Assembly (NCBI GenBank): GCA_017592665.1
Contig: JAGFNW010000041.1
Span: 1-64,000 of the forward strand
Length of the DNA stretch: 64,000 nucleotides
Direction of reading: 5' to 3'
Source: Streptosporangiaceae bacterium NEAU-GS5
GTDB taxonomy: Bacteria; Actinomycetota; Actinomycetes; Streptosporangiales; Streptosporangiaceae
Made by a program: the position numbers and the translations under genes. Shown here piece by piece: positions 15,399 to 24,731 of the stretch (positions within the stretch are counted from its first letter, which is position 1; the number at the start of each line of letters is the position of its first letter). The notes below the pieces were generated by a model that was not told where the DNA came from, did not search any database, and was given only the letters and a program-made list of their open reading frames with translations.

Positions 15399-18353
15399 TC
15401 AGGTGGGTGAGGCCGTGGCGGAGGGGGTGGCGGCCGGGGAGGCTGGGGAAGCCGACGTGGAGGGCTGTGGGGAAGGCGAGACGGACGGGGAGGCCGATGG
15501 CTGGGCCGCGTTCTGCTGGGCGGCGTTGAGGCTGTCCAGGGCCTGCTGGAGCTCGCGCTGGGCGGTGCCGTAGGCGGCCCAGTCGGGCGGGTTCTTGGCC
15601 AGGGCGTCCTGCCCGGCCTTGAATGCCTTGTTGGCGTTCTCGAGCAGGGTCTTGATGGACGCGTTCGTGTTCGGCTGCTGCTCCTGCTGCGGCGGATTGT
15701 TCTCGTTGGTGATCGGTGGCGCCTGGCCGCCGAAGACCTCCTGCAGAGCCTGGCTGAGGTTGTCGCCGAAGCCCACCTTCTCGCCGTACAGCACGAGCAC
15801 CTTGCGCAGGCTGGGGAACTTGGCCGAGGTCTCGGCACGCGGCTGCACGTAGACCGGCTCCACATAGAGCAGGCCGCCGCCGAAGGGCAGGGTCAGCAGG
15901 TTGCCGTAGAGAACCTCGGTGGCACCCTGGCCGCGCAGCAGGTTGAGCTGCGTGGAGACCGTGGTGTTGGACTCGAAGAGGTTCTGCGCCTGTGGCGGAC
16001 CCTGAATCGCCGTGGTGCTCGGCAACTGAAGGATCTGCAGCTTGGCGTCAGAGGCCGCGGAGCTGGCGTCGACGGCCATGAAGGCGGCCATGTTCTGCCG
16101 GCGGTTGGGCACGAAGGTCGTGGTCAGCGAGAACTTCTGGACTTCGCCGGGCATCTTCATCGTGACGTAATAGGGCGGCTGCTTGCTCTTGCCGGTCGCC
16201 GGGTCCTCGGGGACCTTCCAGAAGTCCTGGCCGCCGAAGAACGCGTCGGCGTCGGTCACGTGATACTGCGTGAGGATCTCCCGCTGGGCCTTGAACAGGT
16301 CCGCGGGGTAGCGCAGGTGGACACGCAACTCGGCGCTGATCGCCGAAGCCGGCTTGACGATCCCGCCGAACGCCTTCCGCCAGGTCTGCAGCAGCGGGTC
16401 GGTCTCGTCCCACGCGTACAGCGTGACCGTGCCGTCGTAGGCGTCGACGGTGGCCTTGACCGAGTTGCGCATGTAGTTGACCTCGTCCCGCGGGATCTGC
16501 GGGACGCCGAGCCGCGGGGTGGAGATGTCCGTGGTCAGCGATTCGAGGCTCTTACGCTCGGAATAGGGGTACGCATCCGAGGTCGTGTAGCCGTCGACGA
16601 TCCACAGGACCCGGCCGCCGACGACCGCGGGATAGGGGTCGCGGTCGAGGGTGAGGAACGGCGCCACCTTCTCGACCCGGTCGAGCGGCTCACGGTCGTA
16701 GAGGATCCGGGAGTCGTTGTTGATGTTGCTGTTGAGCAGCAGGTTGGTCTCGCCGTACTTCAGCGCGTAGAGGGCGCGCGTGAAGAAGTTGCCGATCGGG
16801 ACGCCGCCCTTGCCGCCGTAGGTGTTGTTCTGCTGGCCGTTGCCACCCTGCTCGGGGAAGTCGAGCTCGACGGGCTTGGTGCCCTTCGGTCCGCCGACGA
16901 TCGAGTAGTCCGGCGAGTTCTCCCCGAAGTACACCCGGGGCTCGTAGTCGCCGAGGTCGCCGACCGGCGGAATGTCCCGCTCGTTGAAGATCGGGAGACC
17001 GCTCGCGTCCACCTGGTTGCCGGGCGCGGCCACGAAGCCGTAGCCGTGTGTGTAGACCAGATGGTCGTTGATCCAGTTTCGCTGGGCTTCCGGCGGCTGG
17101 CCGATGTCGCGGACCGCGACGACCGTGTCACGGGTCTTCCCGTTGATCGTGTAACGGTCGATGTCGAGCTGGTCGGGGAACTGGTAGTAGCCCCTGATCT
17201 GCTGCTTCTGCTGGAACGTCGGGGAGAGCAGGCTGGGGTCGAGCAGACGCATTCCGGGAATCGACTGCGACTCGGTCTGCAGCACCGACGGATCGGCGTC
17301 GGTCTTCGCGCTGTAGTCGGTCACCGAGGCGGCGGACACCCCATAGGCCTTGCGCGTGGCGTCGATGTTGCGCTGGATGTAGTCGTGCTCCTTGGCCTGC
17401 TGGTTGGGCTTGACCTGGAACTGCTCGACCAGCACCGGATAGACGCCGCCGATCAGCACGGCCGACAGCACGAGCAGGCCGAGACCGACGCCCGGCAGCA
17501 TGCTGCCCGACCGGACCACGCCGGCGAAGAAGAGCACGGCGCAGATCAGCGCGATGATCGCGAGAATGTTCTTGGCGGGCAGGACGGCGTGGACGTCGGT
17601 ATAGGACGCGCCGAACACCTTGCCGCGGTCGGAGAAGACCAGGCCATAGCGGTCAAGCCAGTAGGCGACCGCCTTGAGCAGCACGAACACCCCAAGCAGC
17701 ACGGACAGATGCCCTCTGGCCGCGCGTGAGGCGTGCACGCCGCCCGGCGACTGGATGCGGAATCCGCCGTAGAGGTAGTGGACCGCCGTGGCCGCGAGGA
17801 CCGACAGGATCACCGCGGTGAAAAGGAAGTTCACCACCATCCGCAGGAACGGATAGGTGAACATGAAGAACGACACGTCCATGCCGAACTGCGGGTCCTT
17901 CACATTGAACGGCGTGGCGTTGAAGAACATCAGCCACGTCCGCCACTGCCCCGAGATGGACGACCCGGTGAACAGCGCCAGAATGCCCATGATGATCAGG
18001 AAGATGAGCCGGCGATGGGGGTCGACGGCCAGCCGATAACGATCGGCCCCCTGCGCGTTGCCGAACATCCCCGGCCCGAACATGGGCCGCAGCCGGTGCG
18101 CCAGCATCACGTTGCCGCCGACGATGCCGACCATCAGCACGGCTCCGACGACGAACAACAGCACCTGGGTCAACAGGACGGTCGAATAGACGCTTGTGAA
18201 GTTGACCGACTGATACCACAAGAAATCGGTATATATCCCGGCGAAGATGAACAGCAGGATGACGATCACAATGAGCGTGATCCCGACGGGAATCAGCAGC
18301 CGTGGCCTGCGGGGCAATCGCACCCGCCCGGTTCCGGGGTTCCGGAAGCTCAA
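15399..18353 (-). CDS. UPF0182 family large membrane protein
   Basis: 984 aa from a TTG start at 18353, which has GAGGAG at 7 bases and so is preferred. The N-terminal third holds about seven membrane helices, beginning LLIPVGITLIVIVILLFIFA and ending near residue 300. The remaining 650 residues form the conserved extracytoplasmic domain of UPF0182 (RNWINDHLVYTHGYG, FPEQGGN, YPADLFKAQREIL). The C-terminal 100 residues contain a Gln/Asn-rich linker and a Ser/Pro/Ala-rich tail. Function is unknown, but the family is near universal in actinobacteria and usually lies next to the PDZ protease, as here. The gene ends in a strong hairpin. Confidence 0.95.
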   Translation of the reverse strand: MSFRNPGTGRVRLPRRPRLLIPVGITLIVIVILLFIFAGIYTDFLWYQSVNFTSVYSTVLLTQVLLFVVGAVLMVGIVGGNVMLAHRLRPMFGPGMFGNAQGADRYRLAVDPHRRLIFLIIMGILALFTGSSISGQWRTWLMFFNATPFNVKDPQFGMDVSFFMFTYPFLRMVVNFLFTAVILSVLAATAVHYLYGGFRIQSPGGVHASRAARGHLSVLLGVFVLLKAVAYWLDRYGLVFSDRGKVFGASYTDVHAVLPAKNILAIIALICAVLFFAGVVRSGSMLPGVGLGLLVLSAVLIGGVYPVLVEQFQVKPNQQAKEHDYIQRNIDATRKAYGVSAASVTDYSAKTDADPSVLQTESQSIPGMRLLDPSLLSPTFQQKQQIRGYYQFPDQLDIDRYTINGKTRDTVVAVRDIGQPPEAQRNWINDHLVYTHGYGFVAAPGNQVDASGLPIFNERDIPPVGDLGDYEPRVYFGENSPDYSIVGGPKGTKPVELDFPEQGGNGQQNNTYGGKGGVPIGNFFTRALYALKYGETNLLLNSNINNDSRILYDREPLDRVEKVAPFLTLDRDPYPAVVGGRVLWIVDGYTTSDAYPYSERKSLESLTTDISTPRLGVPQIPRDEVNYMRNSVKATVDAYDGTVTLYAWDETDPLLQTWRKAFGGIVKPASAISAELRVHLRYPADLFKAQREILTQYHVTDADAFFGGQDFWKVPEDPATGKSKQPPYYVTMKMPGEVQKFSLTTTFVPNRRQNMAAFMAVDASSAASDAKLQILQLPSTTAIQGPPQAQNLFESNTTVSTQLNLLRGQGATEVLYGNLLTLPFGGGLLYVEPVYVQPRAETSAKFPSLRKVLVLYGEKVGFGDNLSQALQEVFGGQAPPITNENNPPQQEQQPNTNASIKTLLENANKAFKAGQDALAKNPPDWAAYGTAQRELQQALDSLNAAQQNAAQPSASPSVSPSPQPSTSASPASPAATPSATASPT

Positions 18354-18513
18354 CGCCCACTCCTCATCTCATCTCCAGGTGGCGCCGGGGCGGCGCCACG
18401 CCCGGAGAACAACGGTTCTGTCCTGGCAACCTACACCGCGAGTAAGCCCCCCGTGCTCCTCGATCCACGAGCTGTGAACAACCTGAGAACTTGGAGGTCA
18501 GCCAAGCGGTCCG

Positions 18514-18555
18514 CAGGCGGAGCAGGACAGGCGGAGCAGGACAGGCGGAGCAGGG
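18514..18555. repeat. Three 14-bp tandem repeats
   Basis: AGGCGGAGCAGGAC is repeated three times head to tail (18514, 18528, 18542; the last copy ends differently). It lies in the gap between the protease and UPF0182 genes. The unit length is not a multiple of three and no gene covers it. Confidence 0.85.
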
Positions 18556-18637
18556 CGCGGCATGCGACCGCGGCCACCTGACCCTGCGCGGGCGGCGGCC
18601 CGGGACGCGGGGCCGGCTCGAAGTCGTCCTGTGAACG

Positions 18638-19705
18638 TCAGCCGGCGCTGGAGCAGGCGGGGATCTCGCCCTTGCCGGTGACGACGGATTTGACGGACTT
18701 GATGGCGCCGTCAAGGGTGTCGACCCTGACCAGGCGGAGTCCTTCGGGGACGGCCTTGATGGCTTCGGCGCAGTTGGCCCTCGGCACGAGGAACGTCGTG
18801 GCCCCGGCCTTGCGCGCGCCGACCATCTTCTGCTCGATGCCGCCGATCGGACCGACCGTGCCCTTGTAGGGGTCGTCGATGGTGCCCGTGCCGGCGATCG
18901 CCTGGCCGCCGGTCAGCTCGCCCGGCGTGAGCTTGTCGTAGATGCCGATCGAGAGCATGAGGCCGGCGCTCGGCCCGCCCACGTCGCCGACGTTGATGTC
19001 GACCGTGAACGGGAACTTGTACGTCACTGTCGACGACATCCGGACCCCGACGATGGCCTTGCCGTCCTGGCCCTTGACGGTCTTGACGGTGACCTTGCTC
19101 TCGGCGCCGCCGCGCTTCACGGTGAAGGTGACGGCGTCGGGCGGCGCGTGTTTGCGCACCTCGTCGGCCACAGCGTCCATCCCGTTGGAGACGATGCCGT
19201 CGACGGCCACGATCTGGTCTCCGGCCTTGAGCTTGCCGTCGGCCGGAGTGCCCTTGTCGGTCTGGGCCACGATGATCGTGGCCTGCTGCTGGACCGGGAT
19301 CCCGAGCTCGTTGAGCGCGGCCGCGGTGGCCGACTGCTGCGAGTCGGTCATCTCCTGCGAGTTCTGCTGCTCGACCTGCTTCACGGTCGAGGTCCTCGGG
19401 AAGATCGTCTCCTCGGGGACCACGGCGATGCTCGGGTCGAGCCAGCCGCGGAGCGCGGTCAGCAGGTCGATGCGACTGTCGGGACCGCCCTGGTAGGCGA
19501 CGGTGACCAGGCTCAGCTTGCCGCTCGTGGGATAGGTCTGATGCCCCGCGATGGTGATCACCGGCTTGCCCTTGATGTCTCCCAACGTGTTCTCCGTGGG
19601 ACCGGGGCTCAGCACCACGTAGGGCACCGGGAGCAGCGCGGCGGCCACTGCCAGCGCCAAGGTCAGGAAACCCGCGACCATCAAGGTCAGACCGCGTCGG
19701 GACAT
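18638..19705 (-). CDS. PDZ-domain Lon-like serine protease (YlbL family)
   Basis: 355 aa. A single N-terminal membrane helix (residues 7-30) is followed by a PDZ domain (KLKAGDQIVAVDGIVSNGMD, about 140-215) and a C-terminal Lon (S16) domain. The catalytic dyad is Ser246 in GGPSAGLM and Lys293 in IEQKMVGARKAGA. The domain lies outside the membrane, so it probably cleaves secreted or membrane proteins. ATP-binding parts of true Lon are absent, as is usual in YlbL. It shares strand and neighbourhood with UPF0182, and a joint envelope function has been inferred for such pairs but not shown here. Confidence 0.93.
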   Translation of the reverse strand: MSRRGLTLMVAGFLTLALAVAAALLPVPYVVLSPGPTENTLGDIKGKPVITIAGHQTYPTSGKLSLVTVAYQGGPDSRIDLLTALRGWLDPSIAVVPEETIFPRTSTVKQVEQQNSQEMTDSQQSATAAALNELGIPVQQQATIIVAQTDKGTPADGKLKAGDQIVAVDGIVSNGMDAVADEVRKHAPPDAVTFTVKRGGAESKVTVKTVKGQDGKAIVGVRMSSTVTYKFPFTVDINVGDVGGPSAGLMLSIGIYDKLTPGELTGGQAIAGTGTIDDPYKGTVGPIGGIEQKMVGARKAGATTFLVPRANCAEAIKAVPEGLRLVRVDTLDGAIKSVKSVVTGKGEIPACSSAG

Positions 19706-19742
19706 GATGGAACTCTATGCCGTGAGACCGGCGTCGCCGCCC

Positions 19743-20168
19743 TCATCCACAGGCGCCGACCCATTCGTCCGATCCGTCGGTGAATATCTGGTGCTTCCAG
19801 ATGGGCACTTCGTGCTTGAGGTCGTCGATCAGCCGCCGGGACGCCGCGAAGGCCTCGGCCCGATGCGGGCAGGCCACGGCCACGATCACGGCGATGTCGC
19901 CCAGCTCCAGCTCGCCCACCCGGTGGACGGCGGCGAGGGCCGTCACGGGGAAGTCGGCGGCCACCTTCTCGGCGACCCGGCGTAGCTCGGCCTCGGCCGA
20001 TGGATGCGCCGAATAGGTCAGGCGCGTCACCGGCTTGCCCTGATCCTGCTCACGCACGGTGCCCACGAAAACGGTCGTGCCACCCGCCGCATGATCTTCC
20101 GCGGCCCGCATGACCTCGTCCACGGACAGCGGGGTCTCCCGAATGCCCAGCAGCCGGATGACGTTCAC
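19743..20168 (-). CDS. moaE: Molybdopterin synthase catalytic subunit MoaE
   Basis: 141 aa, the normal MoaE length. Typical blocks are GGTTVFVGTVREQDQG, LTYSAHPSAEAELRR, VAVHRVG-type segment AAVHRVGELELGD, and CPHRAEAFAASRRLIDDLKHEVPIWKHQ, which contains the catalytic lysines. MoaE with MoaD inserts dithiolene sulphurs into precursor Z to make molybdopterin. No moaD or other Moco gene is adjacent, so the partner is encoded elsewhere. It lies 3 bases downstream of the epimerase-like gene on the same strand, suggesting one transcript. The MOSC-domain protein at 55421 may use the cofactor product. Confidence 0.93.
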   Translation of the reverse strand: MNVIRLLGIRETPLSVDEVMRAAEDHAAGGTTVFVGTVREQDQGKPVTRLTYSAHPSAEAELRRVAEKVAADFPVTALAAVHRVGELELGDIAVIVAVACPHRAEAFAASRRLIDDLKHEVPIWKHQIFTDGSDEWVGACG

Positions 20169-20171
20169 GCG

Positions 20172-21254
20172 TCACAGCTTACGCTTGCGCCGCGCCGCCC
20201 TGACGATGGCCGCAGTGCCGATCACGGCGACGGTGGCGCCGGCGGCGGTGAGCGTGGCCTCCTTGCCGGACAGACGGCGTCCGACCACGGCGTGCCGGCC
20301 CTCGCGGAGCTCCAGCAGCTCCTTGAGCGCCTCTTCGTTGGTCCACGCGGGCTTCCAGCCGGCCGTCTTCAGCGACGTGGCCTCGACGACCCATGGATAG
20401 ACCACGTAGTGCAGGTCGGTCGCGGGCGCGGGCGTGACCCCCAATCGGTGCAGCCGCTGGGCGGTGCCGAACGTGATCCCGGCCGGCAGCTCGAACCGCC
20501 GCAACCCGGACGCCTCTTCGACCTGCTCCATCTCCAGCCAGCCGTCGGAGCCGACCGCGACGACGCCGCTCACCTGGCCGAGCGCGGCGAACTCCAGCGC
20601 CGACACCAGGTCGTCGACGTGGCAGAACTGCCAGCGCGGCAGGCAGCCCTTCACGACCAGCAGCCGCGGCGCCTCGAAGTGGCGGGTGATGACGGTGTCG
20701 ATGCCCGGCCCGACCAGCGCGGCCGGTCGGAGCACGGTCACCTCGAGCCCGGGATGGGAGCGCAGCGATCGCCGCGCCAGCGCCTCGATCTCCAGATGGT
20801 CGCCGACCAGGCCGGTGTCGGGCTCGGCCGCGACCGGCGAATCCTCGGCGAGGGGCACCGGGTTGTCGGGGGCCGCGCCGTACACCATGGCGCTCGTCAC
20901 CAGGATGGCGCGCCTGACCCTGGCGGCGGCGCACGCGGTGAGGACGGTCTGTGCGGCTCGAAGGTTGTACGCCCTGCGCGTGGCCGGATCCGAATCGAGC
21001 GCCACATCGGTGGCGAGATGGACCAGGACGTCGACATCGGAGACCCGGTTCGCCAAGAGCGGATCGCGGATGTCGAGGACCCGCCAGGTGACGTTGGGCA
21101 CGTCGCCGCGGTGATCGTCGATGGCCACCACACGACGGAAATCCCCTGACGAGGCGGCCTTGGCGACAAATGCCCTGCCTATGCCGGAGGCCGCGCCGGT
21201 AACGGCCACGACGGGCTGGCGCTGGCCCTTGGCGGTGCGTTTCGTGGTCGGCAC
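20172..21254 (-). CDS. NAD-dependent epimerase/dehydratase family protein
   Basis: About 360 aa from a GTG at 21254 with GAGGA just upstream; the longer open frame contributes no conserved sequence. The Rossmann nucleotide site is VTGAASGIGRAFV at the N-terminus. Extended-SDR features include VLVHLATDVALD and TSAMVYGAAPD, in which the usual YxxxK is not clear; LRPAALVGPGIDT follows. The C-terminus has a hydrophobic segment (AAGATVAVIGTAAIV) followed by basic RRKRKL, so it may be tail-anchored to the membrane. Likely a sugar-nucleotide or NAD-dependent scaffold function, substrate unknown. Divergent from the zinc metalloprotease gene. Confidence 0.82.
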   Translation of the reverse strand: MPTTKRTAKGQRQPVVAVTGAASGIGRAFVAKAASSGDFRRVVAIDDHRGDVPNVTWRVLDIRDPLLANRVSDVDVLVHLATDVALDSDPATRRAYNLRAAQTVLTACAAARVRRAILVTSAMVYGAAPDNPVPLAEDSPVAAEPDTGLVGDHLEIEALARRSLRSHPGLEVTVLRPAALVGPGIDTVITRHFEAPRLLVVKGCLPRWQFCHVDDLVSALEFAALGQVSGVVAVGSDGWLEMEQVEEASGLRRFELPAGITFGTAQRLHRLGVTPAPATDLHYVVYPWVVEATSLKTAGWKPAWTNEEALKELLELREGRHAVVGRRLSGKEATLTAAGATVAVIGTAAIVRAARRKRKL

Positions 21255-21336
21255 TGGGTCCTCGCTTTGCGCTGATCCGCCCCCTGGCGGATAACGTGGC
21301 GGATGTGGACTCCTCCATCCTGCACGAGGTGACGCG

Positions 21337-22575
21337 GTGACTGACCTGCCAGGTCGCGAAAACGACCCTAACGAGAATCCGTTTGCCGCGTTCGGCGACC
21401 CGGAGCAGATCGCCGCGGCCATGCGGCAGTTCGCCGACATGCTCTCAGCGCCACCGGGCTCGGGCCCGGTCAATTGGGACATGGCGAAGAACATCGCACG
21501 TCACGCGGTTGTCGCCGAGGGTGATCCGAGCGTCATGGAAGGCGAGCGCCGCCAGATCGTGGACGCGCTCAATCTCGCCGACCTGTGGCTCAACGAAGTG
21601 ACGGCGTTGCCCAGCGGCGTGTCGTCCCCCGAGGCGTGGAGCCGGTCCGAGTGGATCGAGAAGACCATCCCGGTGTGGCAGCAGTTGTGCGATCCGGTGG
21701 CGGCGAAGATGGTCGAGACCATGGGCGGCACGCTGGGCGCGGCCGGGCTGCCGGCCGAGGCGCAGGCCATGGCCGGTCCGCTGATGGGCATGTTGCAGCA
21801 GATGGGCGGCATGATGGTCGGCCAGCAGATCGGCCAGGCCCTCGGCACGCTGGCCCGTGAGGTGGTCGGCACCACCGACATCGGGCTGCCGCTGTCCACC
21901 ACCGCGGCGCTGCTGCCCGGCGGGGTGGCCGCCTTCAGCGAGGGCCTGGAGAATCCGGCCGAGGAGATCCGCCTCTATCTGGCGCTCCGCGAGGCCGCGC
22001 ATCACCGGCTGTTCCAGCACGTCCCGTGGCTGAGGTCGCATCTGCTCGGCGCGGTCGACGAATACGCCAAGGGCATCCACGTCGACGTGTCCGCCCTGGA
22101 GGAGAAGCTCAGCGGCCTCGACGTCAACAATCCCGAGCAACTCCAGGAGATGCTGGGCGGCGGCGAGCTGCTCAAGCCCGAGGAGACCGACCGGCAGAAG
22201 GCGGCGAAGGCCCGGCTGGAGACCGCGCTCGCCCTGGTCGAGGGATGGGTGGCCACGGTGGCCGACGCCGCGGCCGCGGCCAAGCTGCCCTCCGCGGCCG
22301 CGCTTTCCGAGGCCGTGCGCCGCCGCCGGGCCACCGGCGGCCCCGCGGAGCGCACGTTCGCCACGCTCGTCGGCCTGGAGTTGCGCCCGCGGAAGCTGCG
22401 CGAGGCGGCGGCCCTCTGGCAGGCGCTCACCGACGACCGCGGCGTCGACGGCCGCGACGCGGTGTGGAACCACCCGGATCTCATGCCGACCGCCGACGAC
22501 CTGGAAAATCCCGAGGGCTTCATCAAGGGCGAGGCCCACTTCGACCTGTCGGAGCTCGAGGGCGGCGAGGAGTGA
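21337..22575 (+). CDS. Zinc-dependent metalloprotease-like protein (DUF2342 family)
   Basis: 412 aa from GTG 21337, with GAGG 7 bases upstream. The protein matches the actinobacterial family annotated as putative hydrolase or zinc-dependent metalloprotease. Features are an N-terminal NPFAAFGDPEQIAAAMRQF, a Gly/Met-rich middle (PLMGMLQQMGGMMVGQQIGQ), a helix REAAHHRLFQHVPWLRSHLL with the putative metal-site histidines, and the ending DLENPEGF. The active chemistry of the family is not established. Its stop overlaps the NUDIX start (GTGA), so the two are co-translated. It is divergent from the epimerase-like gene, and a shared promoter region of about 80 bases separates them. Confidence 0.85.
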   Translation: MTDLPGRENDPNENPFAAFGDPEQIAAAMRQFADMLSAPPGSGPVNWDMAKNIARHAVVAEGDPSVMEGERRQIVDALNLADLWLNEVTALPSGVSSPEAWSRSEWIEKTIPVWQQLCDPVAAKMVETMGGTLGAAGLPAEAQAMAGPLMGMLQQMGGMMVGQQIGQALGTLAREVVGTTDIGLPLSTTAALLPGGVAAFSEGLENPAEEIRLYLALREAAHHRLFQHVPWLRSHLLGAVDEYAKGIHVDVSALEEKLSGLDVNNPEQLQEMLGGGELLKPEETDRQKAAKARLETALALVEGWVATVADAAAAAKLPSAAALSEAVRRRRATGGPAERTFATLVGLELRPRKLREAAALWQALTDDRGVDGRDAVWNHPDLMPTADDLENPEGFIKGEAHFDLSELEGGEE

Positions 22576-23126
22576 CGCTGCGCCTCGACGCCGTCGCCGT
22601 GCTCGAGGAGTGGGTGGCGCCGACGCCCGGCGAAGAGCTGCTCCGAAAGGAGTTCCTGGAGCATCTCTACTCCCATGACGACGCGATGTGGCGATCCTGC
22701 GCGGCCGGTCATCTGACCGCGACGACCGCCGTGCTGTCTCACGACGGCACGAAGGTGCTGCTCACCCTGCATCCCAAGGCCGGCATGTGGCTCCCCATGG
22801 GCGGCCACTGCGAGCCGTCCGACACCTCGCTTCGCGAAGCGGCGTGGCGCGAGGCGACCGAGGAGTCCGGCATCTCCGGGCTCACCCTCCTTCCCGGGCC
22901 GCTCGCGCTCGACCGGCACAAGGTGTGGTGCCACAAGCCTCACAGCTGGCATCTCGACGTCGAATTCGGCGCCGTGGCGCCTCCCGGAGCCGAGGCCGTG
23001 ATCAGTGCGGAGTCGCTCGAGCTGGGCTGGTTCCCGCCGGACGCCATTCCCGAGCCCACCGATGAGGCGACCCGCCGGCTGGCCCGCCGATCGGCTCTTA
23101 CGCTCCCTATGCGCGGCGGTCGCTAA
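22572..23126 (+). CDS. NUDIX hydrolase
   Basis: 184 aa. The start is the GTG that overlaps the previous stop. The NUDIX box is GGHCEPSDTSLREAAWREATEESGI, whose REATEESGI end fits the REUxEExGU consensus exactly; the first half has a slightly different spacing. The fold normally cleaves nucleoside diphosphates linked to another group, using Mg bound by the Glu residues. The substrate cannot be told from sequence. It is coupled to the metalloprotease-like gene, and the EEP-domain gene follows 10 bases later, so these three form an operon. Confidence 0.88.
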   Translation: MTLRLDAVAVLEEWVAPTPGEELLRKEFLEHLYSHDDAMWRSCAAGHLTATTAVLSHDGTKVLLTLHPKAGMWLPMGGHCEPSDTSLREAAWREATEESGISGLTLLPGPLALDRHKVWCHKPHSWHLDVEFGAVAPPGAEAVISAESLELGWFPPDAIPEPTDEATRRLARRSALTLPMRGGR

Positions 23127-23136
23127 GGTTCGCACC

Positions 23137-24135
23137 ATGACGACGGAGGAGCGGGCCGCTACGGTGGGCGGAGTGATCGCCCCGGGCAAGCGCCGCCGGT
23201 TCCGGCCCGCCCCCTGGTTCGCGTGGCTGGTGGTCCTTCCCTTGGCCGCGTGGACGGTCGTCCGGCTCGGCGGGTTCGAGACGGGCGGCATCGGGATCCA
23301 GCTGATGGCGGCCACGCCGTACGCGACGGTGGCGGCGCTGATCGCGACGGGCTTGGCGGTGCTCGCGAGGAATCGGATCGCCGCCGTCGTGGGCCTGGCC
23401 TCCACGGTAGCGCTGGCCGCCGTGGTGCTGCCGCGGGCGTTCGGCTCGGCGCAGCCGGCCGCGTCCGGTCCCACGCTGAAGATCCTGTCGATCAACATGC
23501 GGTTCGGCGGGGCCGACGCGACGACCATCGTCAATCTCGTACGGACGCTTCATCCCGACATCCTCAACACGCAAGAGCTCAGTCCGTGGGGTGTGCAGCA
23601 CCTGCAGGAGGCGGGTCTCAGCGAGCTGATGCCGTACGACGACCTGGCGCCGGAGAGGTCGGCGGCGGGCAGCGGGATCTTCGCCCGCGTTCCGCTGACG
23701 ACGCTGCCCGACATGGGGCTGATCGAGGGCCACCACATGCCGCACGTGCGGTTCACCATGCCGGGAGGCCGTCAGGTCGAGCTAGTCGACGTGCACACGG
23801 TCGCCCCGCTCGGGCCGGACGCCTCGGTGTGGTCGGCGGCCATGCGCGTGCTGCCCGAGCCTGAGGCTGGAACGATCCGGATCCTGGCCGGCGACTACAA
23901 CGCGACCCTGGATCACGCCGAGTTCCGCCGGGTGCTCGCCAAGGGCTACGTCGACGTCGGCGACGCGGCGGGCATCGGACTCGTGCCCACCTGGCCCGCC
24001 GGACGCAGCATCCCGCCCGTGATCACCATCGACCACGTCCTGGTGGATCCGCGCGTCGCGGTGGTCTCGGCCGGCGTCCACAGCGTGCCGCGCACCGACC
24101 ACAGAGCCCTGTTCGCCGAGCTCCGACTGCCCTAG
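23137..24135 (+). CDS. Membrane-anchored endonuclease/exonuclease/phosphatase family protein
   Basis: 332 aa from ATG 23137 with AAGG at 8 bases. The first 110 residues contain three membrane helices (WFAWLVVLPLAAWTVV, a second from IQLMAATPYATVAALIATGL, a third from IAAVVGLASTVALAAVVL). The rest is an EEP domain with ILSINMRFGGAD, LNTQELSPWG (metal-binding Glu), LAGDYNATLDH (catalytic Asp/Asn) and TDHRALFAELRL (catalytic His). The domain faces outward, so a phosphodiester or phospholipid substrate at the surface is more likely than genomic DNA. It overlaps by 4 bases the stop of the convergent gene at 24132. Confidence 0.88.
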   Translation: MTTEERAATVGGVIAPGKRRRFRPAPWFAWLVVLPLAAWTVVRLGGFETGGIGIQLMAATPYATVAALIATGLAVLARNRIAAVVGLASTVALAAVVLPRAFGSAQPAASGPTLKILSINMRFGGADATTIVNLVRTLHPDILNTQELSPWGVQHLQEAGLSELMPYDDLAPERSAAGSGIFARVPLTTLPDMGLIEGHHMPHVRFTMPGGRQVELVDVHTVAPLGPDASVWSAAMRVLPEPEAGTIRILAGDYNATLDHAEFRRVLAKGYVDVGDAAGIGLVPTWPAGRSIPPVITIDHVLVDPRVAVVSAGVHSVPRTDHRALFAELRLP

Positions 24136-24731
24136 ATCCCGCTTTCGCCGCCCGTGGTGAGCAGGTCGCGCACGGACTCCCATCCTTCGAGACCGGGGTC
24201 GAGCCGGCCGATGTCGGCGGGCCCGCGCAGCCGGTGCCAGCCGGGGCCGGTCGCCACCCGGCGCGGCCCCGGAGCCTGCCGCCGCAACTCCTTCACCACG
24301 TCGGGCTCGTCGAACGACGGGGTGGCCCAATCCGGAAGCGGCAGCCGGGACGCGATCGCCACCGCGCCGCCGTCGTCGGCCGGGCAGACGGCGAGCTCGG
24401 CCCGGCCGAGCGCGCGGAAGAGCTTACCGATCAGCAGCGGCGGCAGGTCGGGCGCGTCGCCGCTGACCACGACCGCCGCATCCCCAGGTGGCAGGGCGGC
24501 GAACATCTGGGACACGTCGTCGATGGAGATGACGGGCGTGCCCGGCCATACGATCTCCTCCAACCCGGGGACGCCGAGCGACAGGACCACCGGCGAGACC
24601 AGCTCCAGGCCGGCCACGATCTCGTAGGTGTCTTCGGCCGAGGCGTACAGGAACGACTCGGGATCGATTCCAGGCGGCGCGGCGGCCGCCATGGCCGGGG
24701 TGACGAGCACCGCGGCGACGCGGGTCAACAC
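24132..24731 (-). CDS. Glycosyltransferase/nucleotidyltransferase-fold protein (DUF2064/CofC-like), probable
   Basis: 199 aa from a GTG that overlaps the end of the upstream metallopeptidase gene by 7 bases, so it is translationally coupled. The central VVVSGDAPDLPPLLIGKLFRAL followed by CPADDGGAVAIA resembles the GT-A fold of DUF2064 and MobA/CofC-type proteins, where the D of SGDAPDLP would bind metal and nucleotide. The N-terminal LTRVAAVLVTPAM lacks the usual nucleotide-binding loop, so activity is uncertain. No substrate can be named. Alternatives are a degenerate family member with a structural role. Confidence 0.6.
   Translation of the reverse strand: MLTRVAAVLVTPAMAAAAPPGIDPESFLYASAEDTYEIVAGLELVSPVVLSLGVPGLEEIVWPGTPVISIDDVSQMFAALPPGDAAVVVSGDAPDLPPLLIGKLFRALGRAELAVCPADDGGAVAIASRLPLPDWATPSFDEPDVVKELRRQAPGPRRVATGPGWHRLRGPADIGRLDPGLEGWESVRDLLTTGGESGI

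Noticed and set aside
14921-15529. Open frame across the degenerate repeat array, possible repetitive protein
   Set aside because: Repeat unit lengths vary (17, 18, 19, 20 bases), so the encoded repeats change frame from unit to unit. No start with a ribosome site. The frame also runs into the antisense of the UPF0182 gene.
16260-17729. 489-codon plus-strand open frame within the UPF0182 gene
   Set aside because: Antisense shadow of a conserved gene, caused by high third-position GC; the sequence shows no domain.
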